From an uncultured Bacteroidales bacterium (lineage in GTDB: Bacteria; Bacteroidota; Bacteroidia; Bacteroidales; UBA932): 64,000 bases of DNA. How positions within the stretch are numbered: the stretch's first letter is position 1; the number at the start of each line of letters is the position of its first letter. A program made the translations under genes and the position numbers. Below, one piece after another: positions 46,301-55,157 of the stretch. The notes under the pieces were generated by a model. The model was not told the DNA's origin. It saw only the letters and a list, made by a program, of their open reading frames with translations, and searched no databases. The stretch covers positions 23,651 through 87,650 of the forward strand of contig CAKULN010000008.1 of NCBI GenBank assembly GCA_934667175.1, in the 5' to 3' direction.

Positions 46301-47333
46301 CAGAGCTGCTGAATATCAAAACGCCGTCCTCGCCGCCAGCGATCTCTTCAGTCCAGAAACAGAGCTGGTTCGTCTTTCCTTGCCCGGCCTCCCCAAGCAG
46401 GGGAAGCAAGGTCTTGTCACTTTCCGTAAAACTTTTGAGCATGGAACTGAGTGCCACTCTTTCGACAAAGAGTTCCCTGTTGTATTTCTTCTCTCTGTAA
46501 ACCCTGTCGAGAAATCGTGAGGATTCCTCTCTCATCATTTGCCGCATCTCCGGCCAGTTGATCTCCTGACTGATGTCAAATGCCGGATCGGTGCGTTTGA
46601 GCAGGGTGTCGAAATCGGGGTTCAGACTGTCATTGATGAGGGTGACCGCGTTCACGTCGGAAGAGATGTAGGAGATTTCCTCGTCTTTCAGCGATTGGAA
46701 GACATATTCATACCCTTCGGGACTTTTGAACACGAGAGGAAACAAGTCAGCCCTATGCCCTTGCGTGTCGACTATAACGCAATGATTGCCGGAACACTCA
46801 AAGGTCATTTCAGAAAAAGGCTCCATCGCTTTGAGCATTGTGATGACATGAGGCTCCAGTGTGCGGACCACTCCCTTGTAGATCTCGTTTGAAAGGGTGG
46901 TGCTGTGCCCCTTGTACTCATTCCTGATTCTGACCACGCTTGGCTCGTTCTTTCCTCCCAGCAACCGGTTGTTCCCCTTGTAAAACAAGACGGAGGATAT
47001 CGACTGCACAAGAGGATTGTCAGGCATCTCTTTCTGCGCAAACCTCATGAGTGGATTGAAGATGTCGTTGACCCAATCACCGAATGACAGCGAGCGTTTG
47101 GTGTCGATCTTTCTCACGATGGCTCCAAGAGGCCTTTGGCTGGGTTCAAGATTCAGCTCGACTTCCTGCAAAAGAACGAACAGGTAGCAGGATACGTACT
47201 GTATGCTGATTTCCAGAAAGTCCAAGGCGTAGTTCATCGCTTGCGAGAACCCCTCTGCATCAATCTGTCTTGATAGGGATTCCACCGGTCTGGCAAGGGT
47301 GCCAGGCAGTCCTTTGTAAGGGTAGTTTGTCAT
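43359..47333 (-). CDS. Large STAND-type NTPase with helical-repeat C-terminus
   Basis: 1324 residues. Residues 1-290 form a novel-looking N-terminal region with IRNEYKGHSTTLSNEIY. The NTPase begins near 300: Walker A GEAGQGKTNQ (about 312), Walker B VIYIFFDAINEC (about 389) and a sensor strand with KVLFTCRNYTW. A winged-helix/superhelical arm follows, and about 700 residues of helical repeats make the likely sensor. NACHT/STAND proteins in bacteria bind a foreign or damage ligand through the repeats and oligomerise. It lies between the PP2C gene (20-bp gap) and GDPD (4-bp overlap), so it is part of the same operon. Confidence 0.87.
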   Translation of the reverse strand: MTNYPYKGLPGTLARPVESLSRQIDAEGFSQAMNYALDFLEISIQYVSCYLFVLLQEVELNLEPSQRPLGAIVRKIDTKRSLSFGDWVNDIFNPLMRFAQKEMPDNPLVQSISSVLFYKGNNRLLGGKNEPSVVRIRNEYKGHSTTLSNEIYKGVVRTLEPHVITMLKAMEPFSEMTFECSGNHCVIVDTQGHRADLFPLVFKSPEGYEYVFQSLKDEEISYISSDVNAVTLINDSLNPDFDTLLKRTDPAFDISQEINWPEMRQMMREESSRFLDRVYREKKYNRELFVERVALSSMLKSFTESDKTLLPLLGEAGQGKTNQLCFWTEEIAGGEDGVLIFSSSDFSECGLPATLRRVFGTSPRKDPERIVREMHERAALEGRVIYIFFDAINECLHYENDSDLIGPVALYESFRKLFIKPEYSCFKVLFTCRNYTWKNLFHQQMSRDEAYIFKPDGGAEVHGFNDDELQEAWRIYQNLYQMSNDFNTLSKVSLVRLKDPLVLKIACTNYVGRTLPDELERFTSVALFEEMTNIISHSYAGRQQLEILLNMASYMLGEYEAGRPSDRIETAELKRACSDTSSPLHKLSSLIYKNGVRTVACTELLNKPERPILRNVQNPDGHTEIQFIYERYLEFLMAKVFVEKYVTGGGMIPAETFLNVLRGKSGNVVFMGTLRNALILDCLRTRDNSSVISLIRDYEGDFEASLLVSELFSILVSENFEETLFSLVRKMLAKGDGSSSELVKEFNSITKLIYANKADENVISRHKELQSALKPDIRLAENAAITVINGMFLSDWYNSSLYVDDPYELLWSLVDNRFLDVCNDACMYIYYLHNKKFTLSHAPVKENITMRVVHRMFDEIKEKGLVKTISNKTLRSRSFSFVEAGGRIAVMLMINEMLAGRDKEAARLMDEIRGLVSYLTWDYRIIRLIMPFFSTILRKQITFQSAYVNNAIEYQTFWDDAIVPATDCGEGRWCRHDVCELADCFITGKDDGFISFRKEKDRILKAYYSGDSFSYFVMERLMIVAGISDWENVAPIVREFFSDRFRKNEWFDYSQMSMLYVLYQLHKKAPGYIPELVEIFSREAADWTLRCKGRFKGHNSSKANTTGYYKRNVMNWYCDVYCAHHGDNVAHEGDSTAVPVFYKLIEDGISRRDRVLLMHLLENISELVSDNGLIKTALALLFHTMSLLGDSETVKEIDSAPSDRDDGFFGLGLVQAIGNILSTAKNYFPEEVDEFLKREIIGLDFEGISTYREEVLSYNPSGESLSDLFTHSFGNFVIWSLVNFEPFKAYAVKVVKMSEKASDSFQWYDYTVREGFKELFRVKL

Positions 47334-47353
47334 TAGGATTGTATTTTAGGGTG

Positions 47354-48100
47354 TCAAGAGCAATGAATGTCAGCCACGATGGCCGTGATGTTGTCCACTC
47401 CGCCGTTCCTTTTGGCGGCGTCGGCCAAGGCGGAGGCGCTTTCCTCGGGATTGCCTTCGGACAGAATCCGCTCGAGCGCATCGTCCTCCAGCATGTCCGA
47501 GAGGCCGTCCGAACAGATCAGAATCCGGTCCGATTCCATCAGCCTGTCACTTATGTCTTGGATGTTGACCTCTGTGTCGCAACCCGCTCCGATGCAGTTG
47601 TACAGGGCTTTCCCGGCGGGAAGCGGAACCATGTCCCTTTCGTGGATGGTCTGGTCTGTGGTAAGTTGACGAAGCAATCCGTCCCTCAGGCGGTAGGTCC
47701 TGCTGTCTCCAACATTGACAAGCAGGGTCTTTCCTGTCATCCAGACAAGACCGGTCAAAGTGCAGCCCATAGCCTTGCCCTGATGTTCTTCAAAAGCTTT
47801 CCGGTTGAGTTCTCCACTGATTTCCTTGAGCTTCGTCTCCAAAGAAGAAGCGCTTTGCCCGACGGACCTGTCCAGCAGGAAAGCCCGAAGGGTCTCAAGC
47901 GTGAACTGGCTGGCATATTCCCCGCTCTCGTGGCCACCCATCCCGTCCGAGACAAGCAGGCAAAAACTCTCATCATCAGAGACTTCCTTGTCTATATTCA
48001 ATAAACTGTCCCTGATAAGGTACATCCCGACAGAGGCCATGTCCTCATTGTTGTCCCTGACCATTCCGACATCAGAGACGCAGCTGATTTTCAGTTTCAT
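47354..48100 (-). CDS. PP2C-type Ser/Thr protein phosphatase (Stp-like)
   Basis: 248 residues, standard bacterial PP2C length. Metal-site motifs are intact: RDNNED (near residue 15), VSDGMGGHESGE, GDSRTYRL, CSDGLSDML and GGVDNITAI. It removes phosphate from Ser/Thr, opposing the membrane kinase encoded 4 kb upstream. It follows the zinc-ribbon/FHA gene by 3 bp. Kinase, FHA and PP2C in one operon is the standard make-up of bacterial phospho-threonine switches. Confidence 0.94.
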   Translation of the reverse strand: MKLKISCVSDVGMVRDNNEDMASVGMYLIRDSLLNIDKEVSDDESFCLLVSDGMGGHESGEYASQFTLETLRAFLLDRSVGQSASSLETKLKEISGELNRKAFEEHQGKAMGCTLTGLVWMTGKTLLVNVGDSRTYRLRDGLLRQLTTDQTIHERDMVPLPAGKALYNCIGAGCDTEVNIQDISDRLMESDRILICSDGLSDMLEDDALERILSEGNPEESASALADAAKRNGGVDNITAIVADIHCS

Positions 48101-48103
48101 AGG

Positions 48104-48586
48104 CTATTCAACAGTGAATTTTAAAGTGGCTATCTTAAGTTTCTGGCCCTTTCGAAGGGTGTACCATTTTTCTTTCTCCAGCTTAACCCCGTCGATGGCC
48201 GTGCCGTTGGTCGAACCCAAGTCGCGGATCTTCCACTCGCCATCCTCAAAAGCCAGTTCTCCGTGATGTCCGGAGACATATTGACAACTCCCAAGTTCCG
48301 GGAATATTCCTCCGCTTCTTCCGAACTCTCCTTCCTTGACAGAGATCGTCATGTCTTCACCTTTTAGGATCAGGGCCGGTTTGAGCTGGCTTAAGTCAAT
48401 CTTTCCCAAAGATTTAGATCCCGCGCTGAAGAATTCCTCGGCACTGATGAGCGACTCCCCGCACCTAGGGCAGGAGACACCTTTCTTGGGCTGCCTGCAC
48501 TCCGGACAGAACATCAGGTGCTTCCCGCAGAGATCGCAGTAACGGCTGTCGTCATCTATAATTCCTTGACAGAACGGACATTTCAT
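48104..48586 (-). CDS. Double zinc-ribbon and FHA-domain protein
   Basis: 160 residues. Two zinc ribbons occupy 1-43, with CxxC pairs at 3/6, 17/20, 27/30 and 39/42. An FHA domain spans about 70-158, with FGRSGG, the phospho-threonine-contact VSGHHGEL and LGSTNGTAIDG. FHA domains read phospho-threonine, so it should bind a kinase target. Its start overlaps the AAA+ gene stop by 4 bp. The zinc ribbons match those in two other proteins of the cluster. Confidence 0.93.
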   Translation of the reverse strand: MKCPFCQGIIDDDSRYCDLCGKHLMFCPECRQPKKGVSCPRCGESLISAEEFFSAGSKSLGKIDLSQLKPALILKGEDMTISVKEGEFGRSGGIFPELGSCQYVSGHHGELAFEDGEWKIRDLGSTNGTAIDGVKLEKEKWYTLRKGQKLKIATLKFTVE

Positions 48587-51500
48587 AGCAAATCCTCCTT
48601 TGTTATCGTCTTTGGCCTGGAACCCTCATAGGCTGCCTGCCTGTCGGCGCCACCATCAGAAAGCTCCTTCATTTTTGAATATGCCCGCGTGGCCACGGCC
48701 GACTTCACTTTCCCGAACAAGTTGCGGACATCCCTTCCGTTGCCGAAGTCGGACGCCCTGTTTCCGTACATTTCCCTGAACTTGTCCATAAGGCTCTTTT
48801 CGGCTTCGGACTCAATGGAATAACCCTCCTTACGGCAGTAGAGACGGAATATGTCCATCAGTTCCTCAGGCTTGTAGTCCTCGAAGGTGATTGTTTTCGT
48901 GAAGCGGGACTTGAGCCCGGAGTTGGAGTCCAGGAACCGCGACATTTCCCTCGTGTAGCCTGCCGCGATGCACACGAACTTGCCTTTTCGGTCCTCCAGC
49001 AGCTTGAGCAACTCGGTGACGCACTCGTTGCCGTAACTGTCGTTGTACCCTTGGATCAATGAATATGCCTCATCGATGAACAGGATTCCTCCCATCGCCC
49101 TGTCCACGACCTCTCTGGTCTTGGGGGCTGTCTGGCCGACGAAACTGGCCACCATGTCCGCGCGGGAAACCTCGATCACATCCGGTCTGGAGATGACCCC
49201 GAGAGAGTACAACATCTTGCCCATAAGCCTTGCGACCGTGGTCTTCCCGGTTCCGGGATTGCCGAGGAACAGGTAGTGGTCCGGGGTGATGGCGGTGAAC
49301 TGCCCGCCGGAGATCTCGCTGTCCATCTTTCTCTGTCTCATCTCATTGAGCATGGAACGGATTTCGTTCTTGACGCTTTCCAGTCCGATGAGCGAATCAA
49401 GCTCCGCAAGGCATTCATCTTCGGACGCGATCTTCGGCTCCTTGAACGGAATGTCTTCCGGAAGGATCGTGAAGAAACTGTCCTTGGTGACCTGGTCATC
49501 CGGAAGGGCGTTGACCCTTGTCCCGATGTTCCCGAGCACGCTGTCGAGCATATTCCTGGCCTCCCTCGCATTGCCGAAATCCTTGCCGGACTTCTCCGCC
49601 GAGAGTTTCCGGAATGCCTTCAGAGCCTTGTCCAGAGTGCCGTCGGCGAAGGTGTAGCCCTGTCCATCGGCCATCCTGCGGAAAATCTCCGTCAGCTCCT
49701 CAGGAGTGTAGTCGTCTATGTTGATCTTGTGGGTGAAACGGCTGGCGAAGCCTTCGTTGGCCTTCATCAGGTTGCGCATCTTGTCCTTGTACCCGGCACA
49801 GACCACCACAAACTTGCCTCGGTCGTTCTCCATCCTGACCATCAGGCGCTCCAGGGCCTTGATTCCTTCGGAATCCGAGCAGTGGCCCGTGTCGTCAAAC
49901 GGAGCGAGGGCGTAGGCCTCATCGATGAACAGAACCCCACCCATAGCTTCATTCACCGCCTTGTCCATGTTCTTGTCCGACTCGTTGGCGTAGGTGCCGA
50001 CGATGTCCTTGCGGCTTTTCTCAACGACTCTGTCTGTCGAGCATATTCCCATGGCCTTGAACAACTTGCCGAGCACTCTGGCCACGGAGGTCTTTCCGGT
50101 TCCCGGGTTGCCGGTGAGGATGATGTTCACAGGACGGATGGCCGCCTTGCCTCCGAACTCCATCCTCCGCCGCTGGAAGCGCATCTCCTCCGCAAGATCC
50201 CTCAGCGCCTTCTTGACGGTCTCCATTCCGACAAAGGAGTCCAGCTCCTTCATCACGCTCTCCACAGAGATCTCCTTCGTGCCCTCAGGGCCGGCGATGT
50301 CCTCCCAAGTCAGGACTTTGCCGGAACGGGCATATTCATCATCACTCATTTCCGCCGTTCTGGCGCAGAGCCTCTCGAAGCAGCGGTCGAACGTGTTGCG
50401 CACCTCGCGGGCGTTGCCGAAGGTGTCCGTGCGGCTCAGGTACATCCGCTCGAAATATTTCCCTACCTTTCCAGAGGCTTCCTCTGTAAGGGATAACCCC
50501 TTCTTTTTCACCATATTCAGGAATATCTCGGTGAGTTCCCCGCCGTTGTAGTCCTTGAACTCGATTTTCTTCTTGAATCTGGAGTCGAGCCCGGAGTTGG
50601 AGCGCAGGAACATCGTCATCTCCTTGGTGTAGCCGGCGATGATGCAGATGAAGTCCCCGGCCCTGTTCTCAAGGTACGGCAGCAGGGTGTCGATTGCCTC
50701 CTGGCCGACCTTGTCGTCGTCACCTTGTTTCAATGAATATGCCTCGTCGATGAACAGGATTCCTCCCATCGCGCTGTTGATTACCCTCTCGGTCTTGAGG
50801 GCCGTGTCGCCGACGTACTGCGAGACAAGGTCTTTGCGCATGACCTCGACCAGGTGACCGCTCGGGAGCACCTGAAGGCTGCCAAGGATGTCGGCGAAGA
50901 GCCTTGCGATCGTGGTCTTGCCGGTGCCGGGGTTGCCGGTGAAGACGAAATGGCTTTTCAACTGCACAGGCCTGCCCGGATTGTCCCTTTTCTGTCTCTT
51001 TATGCTGTCGATGATTGACTGTATCTCGTGTTTTACCTCTGCCAGGCCGGTGAAGGCGTTGATCTTGTCCATGATCTCCTCTTCGGTGAGCTCCTTGAAT
51101 GGCTCTCCCGGGATGTCCGTTTCCTCTATCACGTTTCCACCCCGGCTGAACATGTTGAAGGCGCTTTCCTCGGCGATCTTTCCGGCAAGGATTCCATTTT
51201 CCTTGGTACACCCGTCCCGGAACATCTTCTTGAAGACCAGCCCGAGTTTCCTATCGGCGTCGGAGCTGATAGGTGTGCGGAATTTATCCTTGACCAGTGA
51301 CACGCAAAGAGTCTTGAGATCGCTGTCCTTGAAAGGCACGATGTGAAATCGGAACTCAAAGAGGGACAATGCGTTGCTGTTGGCGCTGATAAATGTTCCG
51401 AAACCGTCCTCAAGACCGCACAGGATCACCACCGGCATGTTCACATCGGTCTTCATCCTCGCGAAGAGTTTGTCCAGCTGCGAGGAGCCGCCCTTGGCGT

Positions 51501-52002
51501 TCACCAGATTCTGACAGTTCGTGACCACAAGCACTCCGGTCTTGATTTTGGCGAGATTCTCGTCCAGTTTGGAATTGAACTCATTCCAGTCGGCGGCGTC
51601 CACGGTCTTTGGCCTGAGGCTCTCCGTGATCTTATTGTGATAGAGGACTCCGGCCAGTTTTCCGGCCAGATAGGTCTTGCCTGTGCCCGTCTCTCCGGTG
51701 ATGATGCAGTCAAGCCCCGGCCTGACATCGCTTCCGGTCCGTTTGCGGAACTCCGCCGTCTGCTCGCAGCGCTTTGTGAAGTTCGCCAACGGCTCTCTGA
51801 TGCAGTCCTTGGCGATCATCCCGTCCCCGGTCACTGAGGTCGCTGAGCCTGTCGAAGCGACCGCTACAGATGCTCCTCCAGTTCCGCCCATTCCGGTCAC
51901 TTCGACAGGCTCAGCGACCGAAACCGCCAGTCTCTCTCCACACCATTTGCAGTACGAAGCCTCATTCCTGTTCGTCTTCCCGCACTTCTGACACGTCTTC
52001 AT
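48583..52002 (-). CDS. Multi-domain AAA+ ATPase with zinc ribbon and three CbxX-type modules
   Basis: 1139 residues. A zinc ribbon (Cys4, 7, 18, 21) is followed by a linker (about 28-55) encoded by two palindromic repeats. A first AAA domain has CIITGETGTGKTYLA (about 105) with a degenerate Walker B. Three CbxX/CfxQ (SpoVK-like) AAA+ modules follow, with Walker A GNPGTGKT at about 357, 634 and 916, each with Walker B FIDEAYSL or FIDEAYAL. Four P-loops in one chain suggest an ATP-driven remodeller. CbxX relatives remodel Rubisco or act in ESX-type secretion. Its start overlaps the upstream kinase gene by 41 bp. Confidence 0.93.
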   Translation of the reverse strand: MKTCQKCGKTNRNEASYCKWCGERLAVSVAEPVEVTGMGGTGGASVAVASTGSATSVTGDGMIAKDCIREPLANFTKRCEQTAEFRKRTGSDVRPGLDCIITGETGTGKTYLAGKLAGVLYHNKITESLRPKTVDAADWNEFNSKLDENLAKIKTGVLVVTNCQNLVNAKGGSSQLDKLFARMKTDVNMPVVILCGLEDGFGTFISANSNALSLFEFRFHIVPFKDSDLKTLCVSLVKDKFRTPISSDADRKLGLVFKKMFRDGCTKENGILAGKIAEESAFNMFSRGGNVIEETDIPGEPFKELTEEEIMDKINAFTGLAEVKHEIQSIIDSIKRQKRDNPGRPVQLKSHFVFTGNPGTGKTTIARLFADILGSLQVLPSGHLVEVMRKDLVSQYVGDTALKTERVINSAMGGILFIDEAYSLKQGDDDKVGQEAIDTLLPYLENRAGDFICIIAGYTKEMTMFLRSNSGLDSRFKKKIEFKDYNGGELTEIFLNMVKKKGLSLTEEASGKVGKYFERMYLSRTDTFGNAREVRNTFDRCFERLCARTAEMSDDEYARSGKVLTWEDIAGPEGTKEISVESVMKELDSFVGMETVKKALRDLAEEMRFQRRRMEFGGKAAIRPVNIILTGNPGTGKTSVARVLGKLFKAMGICSTDRVVEKSRKDIVGTYANESDKNMDKAVNEAMGGVLFIDEAYALAPFDDTGHCSDSEGIKALERLMVRMENDRGKFVVVCAGYKDKMRNLMKANEGFASRFTHKINIDDYTPEELTEIFRRMADGQGYTFADGTLDKALKAFRKLSAEKSGKDFGNAREARNMLDSVLGNIGTRVNALPDDQVTKDSFFTILPEDIPFKEPKIASEDECLAELDSLIGLESVKNEIRSMLNEMRQRKMDSEISGGQFTAITPDHYLFLGNPGTGKTTVARLMGKMLYSLGVISRPDVIEVSRADMVASFVGQTAPKTREVVDRAMGGILFIDEAYSLIQGYNDSYGNECVTELLKLLEDRKGKFVCIAAGYTREMSRFLDSNSGLKSRFTKTITFEDYKPEELMDIFRLYCRKEGYSIESEAEKSLMDKFREMYGNRASDFGNGRDVRNLFGKVKSAVATRAYSKMKELSDGGADRQAAYEGSRPKTITKEDLL
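51838..51920. repeat. Two palindromic repeats inside the AAA+ coding sequence
   Basis: Copies at 51838-51862 (forward) and 51894-51920 (reverse), with a GGTCACTGA remnant before the first. They keep the frame of the AAA+ gene and encode VAEPVEVTG and VAVASTGSATS in the linker between zinc ribbon and first AAA domain. Confidence 0.92.
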
Positions 52003-55000
52003 GAATCTTTTCTGTTATTTTGTTGATGGTGTTTCCGATTTTTGGATGATTTTCGGTGATTTTCTCCGTGTCACCGATCTTGGGGATGGATGCGATAGGG
52101 AAGAGCAGCAGGAAGGTCGTTATCCCTGCCAGAACCAGATGCTTCAGCTTGTGAAGCAAACTTTTCAGGTACTTGGAGCGGTAGAACTTCTCGTTGGCGA
52201 ACAATGAGGAGACGAATTTGTCCTCCGTAAGATCGAACGCATAATGCAGAGGCTCCAGAATGGTCTGATCCTCATTCGGATTCCACATCTTCCTAAGTTC
52301 GGAAGCTCCCTCGCCACGGGAGAACATCTGTATGGCGAACCATACGATCGCCGCGACCACAGCCGCGATCGTCACATAGATGATGTACTTTCCGAGGAAC
52401 CATTTGCAGAGGAAATAGAGGGCGATGGTCAGAATGATGTATGTGAATATGTAGTTGAAAAAATTCCTGTCGTAGCTCTCTTTGTTGAAGAAGATGTTCA
52501 GCAGCAGCGGGAGTGCGATTCCTCCGCCCCAGACCCAGTAGACTGACTTGCCGACATTATCCAAGACAGGATAGTCTATGGCTCCGATGACGAGCATAAG
52601 CAGCATCGCAAGACATGGAACAAGCCAGACTGCCACGGCCGCGATCTTTTCCAACAATCCCAGCAGCAGGACAGGAGGAGGCAGCTGATGCCATCCGACA
52701 GCCGTCATCGCCTTGTTGTAACGCTTGAAGTTCTCGTCATCCTTGTCGTATTTGCCTATGAGTTTCAAGTACTTGACTGTGAATCTTTCGTAGGTGAGCC
52801 GCTTGCTCAGATCCCTTTTGGGATTCTCTTGCAGTTTTACGGCGAACCAGACGTCCAAGGCATAGAAGTCAAGTGCCTCACTGATCTCGTCTTTTTTGAT
52901 CTTCTTCAGGTCGTCAAGCTCATAGACTGTCTCTCCGGAGGCCGGGAAATAGAACTGCGCTCCGTCCGCAAGTCCCTCCGCCGCCTTCATCATGGCGATG
53001 TCCTCATTGTAAGGTCCTGATTTCCCGATGTTGTCCGGACTGTTGTAGTCCGTGCAGTAGGTGACCCACTTGTCCTGCGCGGCGAACCTGTCCCCCTTGC
53101 TGATGAAGAACTTGTGAAGATAGGAATCCTTGTAGTCACCTTGGAACGACTTGAGCAGCAAGTCGGCCAGCGAGGCTGGGCACACTCCGGAATAAGGATT
53201 TATGTCTGAGTACCAATCCTTGTACATCTTGTCCCTTTCACTGTCGAAGACGCAGCGATAGGCGCAGAAGGCGATGTTGATTAGCAGTCCGATCGATTCC
53301 CCGTCCATCGCGTAGTTGGGATCTTTTGGATCCGTGATCAGACTGATGTCAGCCGCCGGGTTGATGGTCTGGATGACCAGTCTGTACAGCATCTCGTAGT
53401 CCTTGATACCCTTGCGTACCTGCAACAGCCTGTCGGCGTCTTTCTCGGAGAAGACCCTGACCATCTCGGCGAACCCGAGCGAGCAGAGAAACTGCTTGTC
53501 CTCATCCGCCACGACCCTATATTCAGAGCAGAATCTCACCACGTCCGTGATGTTGTAGCAGTCCACCTCGGTGAACTTTTCCTCCTTGCCTGTCTTCTTA
53601 CCTTGGAGGGTGCGGAAATATTTCCGATCGTATATTCCCCAGACAATCACGCTTTTGGCGTAGCCGAAACTGTCCTTCAGGGCGGCGCAGGTCCTTGAAT
53701 ATATTCCTTCAGTCTCCTTTTTCCCCTGACGCGCCTCGCAGTAGAGGTAAACCGGGTTGTTCCTGTCGCTGAGGTTCGAGCCGAGGTTGCCGTCGCCGTT
53801 GAGGAGTTTGTTGACGTTCACGCAGACATTCCCGTTCCGGTTGTAGAACGGCAGCTGGGGATCGAGCGCAAGAGCGGCGGCATAGAGCCCCGCCAGCTGG
53901 TTTTTCGGGTAGATCCTTTCCACGATGTCGTTCAGCTTCACCTCCATCTCCGGCATCACACGGCTGATCCATGCGCTGATCTTTCCTTTGTACAGATAGG
54001 CTGTTCCGAGTGTCTGGTCCTCCATCATGAACCGGGCCAGTTCCTTGGCCGTGTGGGCGATCTTGTTCTTGCCGGAGTCAAAGACAATGCGCAGGACCTC
54101 GGCATCTTCGACCACCGGAACATTCTCGCCCTCAAGTGTCCTTCGGATCTCATCGTAACTCCAACGGTTTTCCGGCTTGCCGACGAGAAGCCCTCTGGTG
54201 ATTGTCCGCAGAGGTTCGGGCATGTCATCCGGCACAGGCAGCTTGCCTTGGATCTTGAGCTTCACCAACTCCGGCTCCTTCTTGCGGAACTCGCTGTCTC
54301 CCATCCACATGGAGAGCACTGACATTCCGAGGGCATAGTAATCCGCCGCCGCCGTCATTATCGCATAGGTGACATCTCCGATGCGGGTGGTGTTGGCGTA
54401 GAGTTCCGGCGCGGCGTAGATCACGGTCCTGGACTGCGGAGTGTTGACGCTGCCGTCCTCACCGAGGATGTCAGCGATTCCGAAATCAGAAAGCACGACC
54501 AGGCCTGAGGCCTTGTCGGTGTAGAGAATGTTTTCAGGTTTGACATCCTTGTGCAGCAGCCCGACCTTGTGCAATTCGCTTAGGTTTCTGGCGGTCATGG
54601 TTGTGATGCGGAGAATGGCATCCGCATCTTTGCGGAGGTCGTAGCCTGCCACCGAGCCGTCATTGCACAGTGGCATCAGGACGTAGCCTCTGTCGGTTCC
54701 GTCAAGATTGACCGTTCCGCTTTCAAGAATATCCACAATCGCGGCCTTCCCTTTAAGCCGCTCCAATCTTTTAAGAATATCCTTGCTCACGCCATTGCCC
54801 CTGCGGTACAGTTTTAGGGCGAATTTCCCTTTCGCCGAGCTGACCACATAGACCTCCGCCTCGCCTCCGTTGCCGATCAGTCTGTCAACGCTGTAACGGT
54901 TGCCTTCGAGTGTGATCTCTTCTTTGGCTTGAACCTTGGCGGACTTGCCGGCCACTTTGTCTTGGTCTGGAGCCACCGATGTGCCTCCACATGTGAAAGT

Positions 55001-55111
55001 GGCTTTCAGTGTGCCCTGCCTCGGGCTGTCCGAAGCCGATTCAGTCCTTTGGATTCCGGTTTCTGTAGTGTCCGCGACCGCAGTGCCGCTGTCTGCTATG
55101 GTACCTGCCAT
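51962..55111 (-). CDS. Membrane Ser/Thr protein kinase with large C-terminal region
   Basis: 1049 residues. A kinase domain spans about 65-330: glycine loop IGNGGEAEVYVV (near 79-90), Lys100 in FALKLY, catalytic loop HKDVKPEN (187-194), DFG at 209-211 and an APE-like YAAPELYA. The active site is intact. A long soluble region (about 340-800) follows, then about six membrane helices (about 815-1010), so the kinase is anchored at its C-terminus rather than by the usual single helix. The tail is acidic (EDVSEVREDEQE). It lies 46 bp after the zinc-ribbon gene and overlaps the AAA+ gene by 41 bp. It is the writer of the cluster. Confidence 0.93.
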   Translation of the reverse strand: MAGTIADSGTAVADTTETGIQRTESASDSPRQGTLKATFTCGGTSVAPDQDKVAGKSAKVQAKEEITLEGNRYSVDRLIGNGGEAEVYVVSSAKGKFALKLYRRGNGVSKDILKRLERLKGKAAIVDILESGTVNLDGTDRGYVLMPLCNDGSVAGYDLRKDADAILRITTMTARNLSELHKVGLLHKDVKPENILYTDKASGLVVLSDFGIADILGEDGSVNTPQSRTVIYAAPELYANTTRIGDVTYAIMTAAADYYALGMSVLSMWMGDSEFRKKEPELVKLKIQGKLPVPDDMPEPLRTITRGLLVGKPENRWSYDEIRRTLEGENVPVVEDAEVLRIVFDSGKNKIAHTAKELARFMMEDQTLGTAYLYKGKISAWISRVMPEMEVKLNDIVERIYPKNQLAGLYAAALALDPQLPFYNRNGNVCVNVNKLLNGDGNLGSNLSDRNNPVYLYCEARQGKKETEGIYSRTCAALKDSFGYAKSVIVWGIYDRKYFRTLQGKKTGKEEKFTEVDCYNITDVVRFCSEYRVVADEDKQFLCSLGFAEMVRVFSEKDADRLLQVRKGIKDYEMLYRLVIQTINPAADISLITDPKDPNYAMDGESIGLLINIAFCAYRCVFDSERDKMYKDWYSDINPYSGVCPASLADLLLKSFQGDYKDSYLHKFFISKGDRFAAQDKWVTYCTDYNSPDNIGKSGPYNEDIAMMKAAEGLADGAQFYFPASGETVYELDDLKKIKKDEISEALDFYALDVWFAVKLQENPKRDLSKRLTYERFTVKYLKLIGKYDKDDENFKRYNKAMTAVGWHQLPPPVLLLGLLEKIAAVAVWLVPCLAMLLMLVIGAIDYPVLDNVGKSVYWVWGGGIALPLLLNIFFNKESYDRNFFNYIFTYIILTIALYFLCKWFLGKYIIYVTIAAVVAAIVWFAIQMFSRGEGASELRKMWNPNEDQTILEPLHYAFDLTEDKFVSSLFANEKFYRSKYLKSLLHKLKHLVLAGITTFLLLFPIASIPKIGDTEKITENHPKIGNTINKITEKIHEDVSEVREDEQE

Positions 55112-55157
55112 AATTTCTTTGTTGTAAGCTGTTATTACCTATGCTATTCAGTCATAC

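Noticed and set aside
49276-50496. A 406-codon frame antisense to the AAA+ gene
   Set aside because: It overlaps well-conserved AAA+ motifs and its translation has no recognisable domain; a codon-bias shadow.
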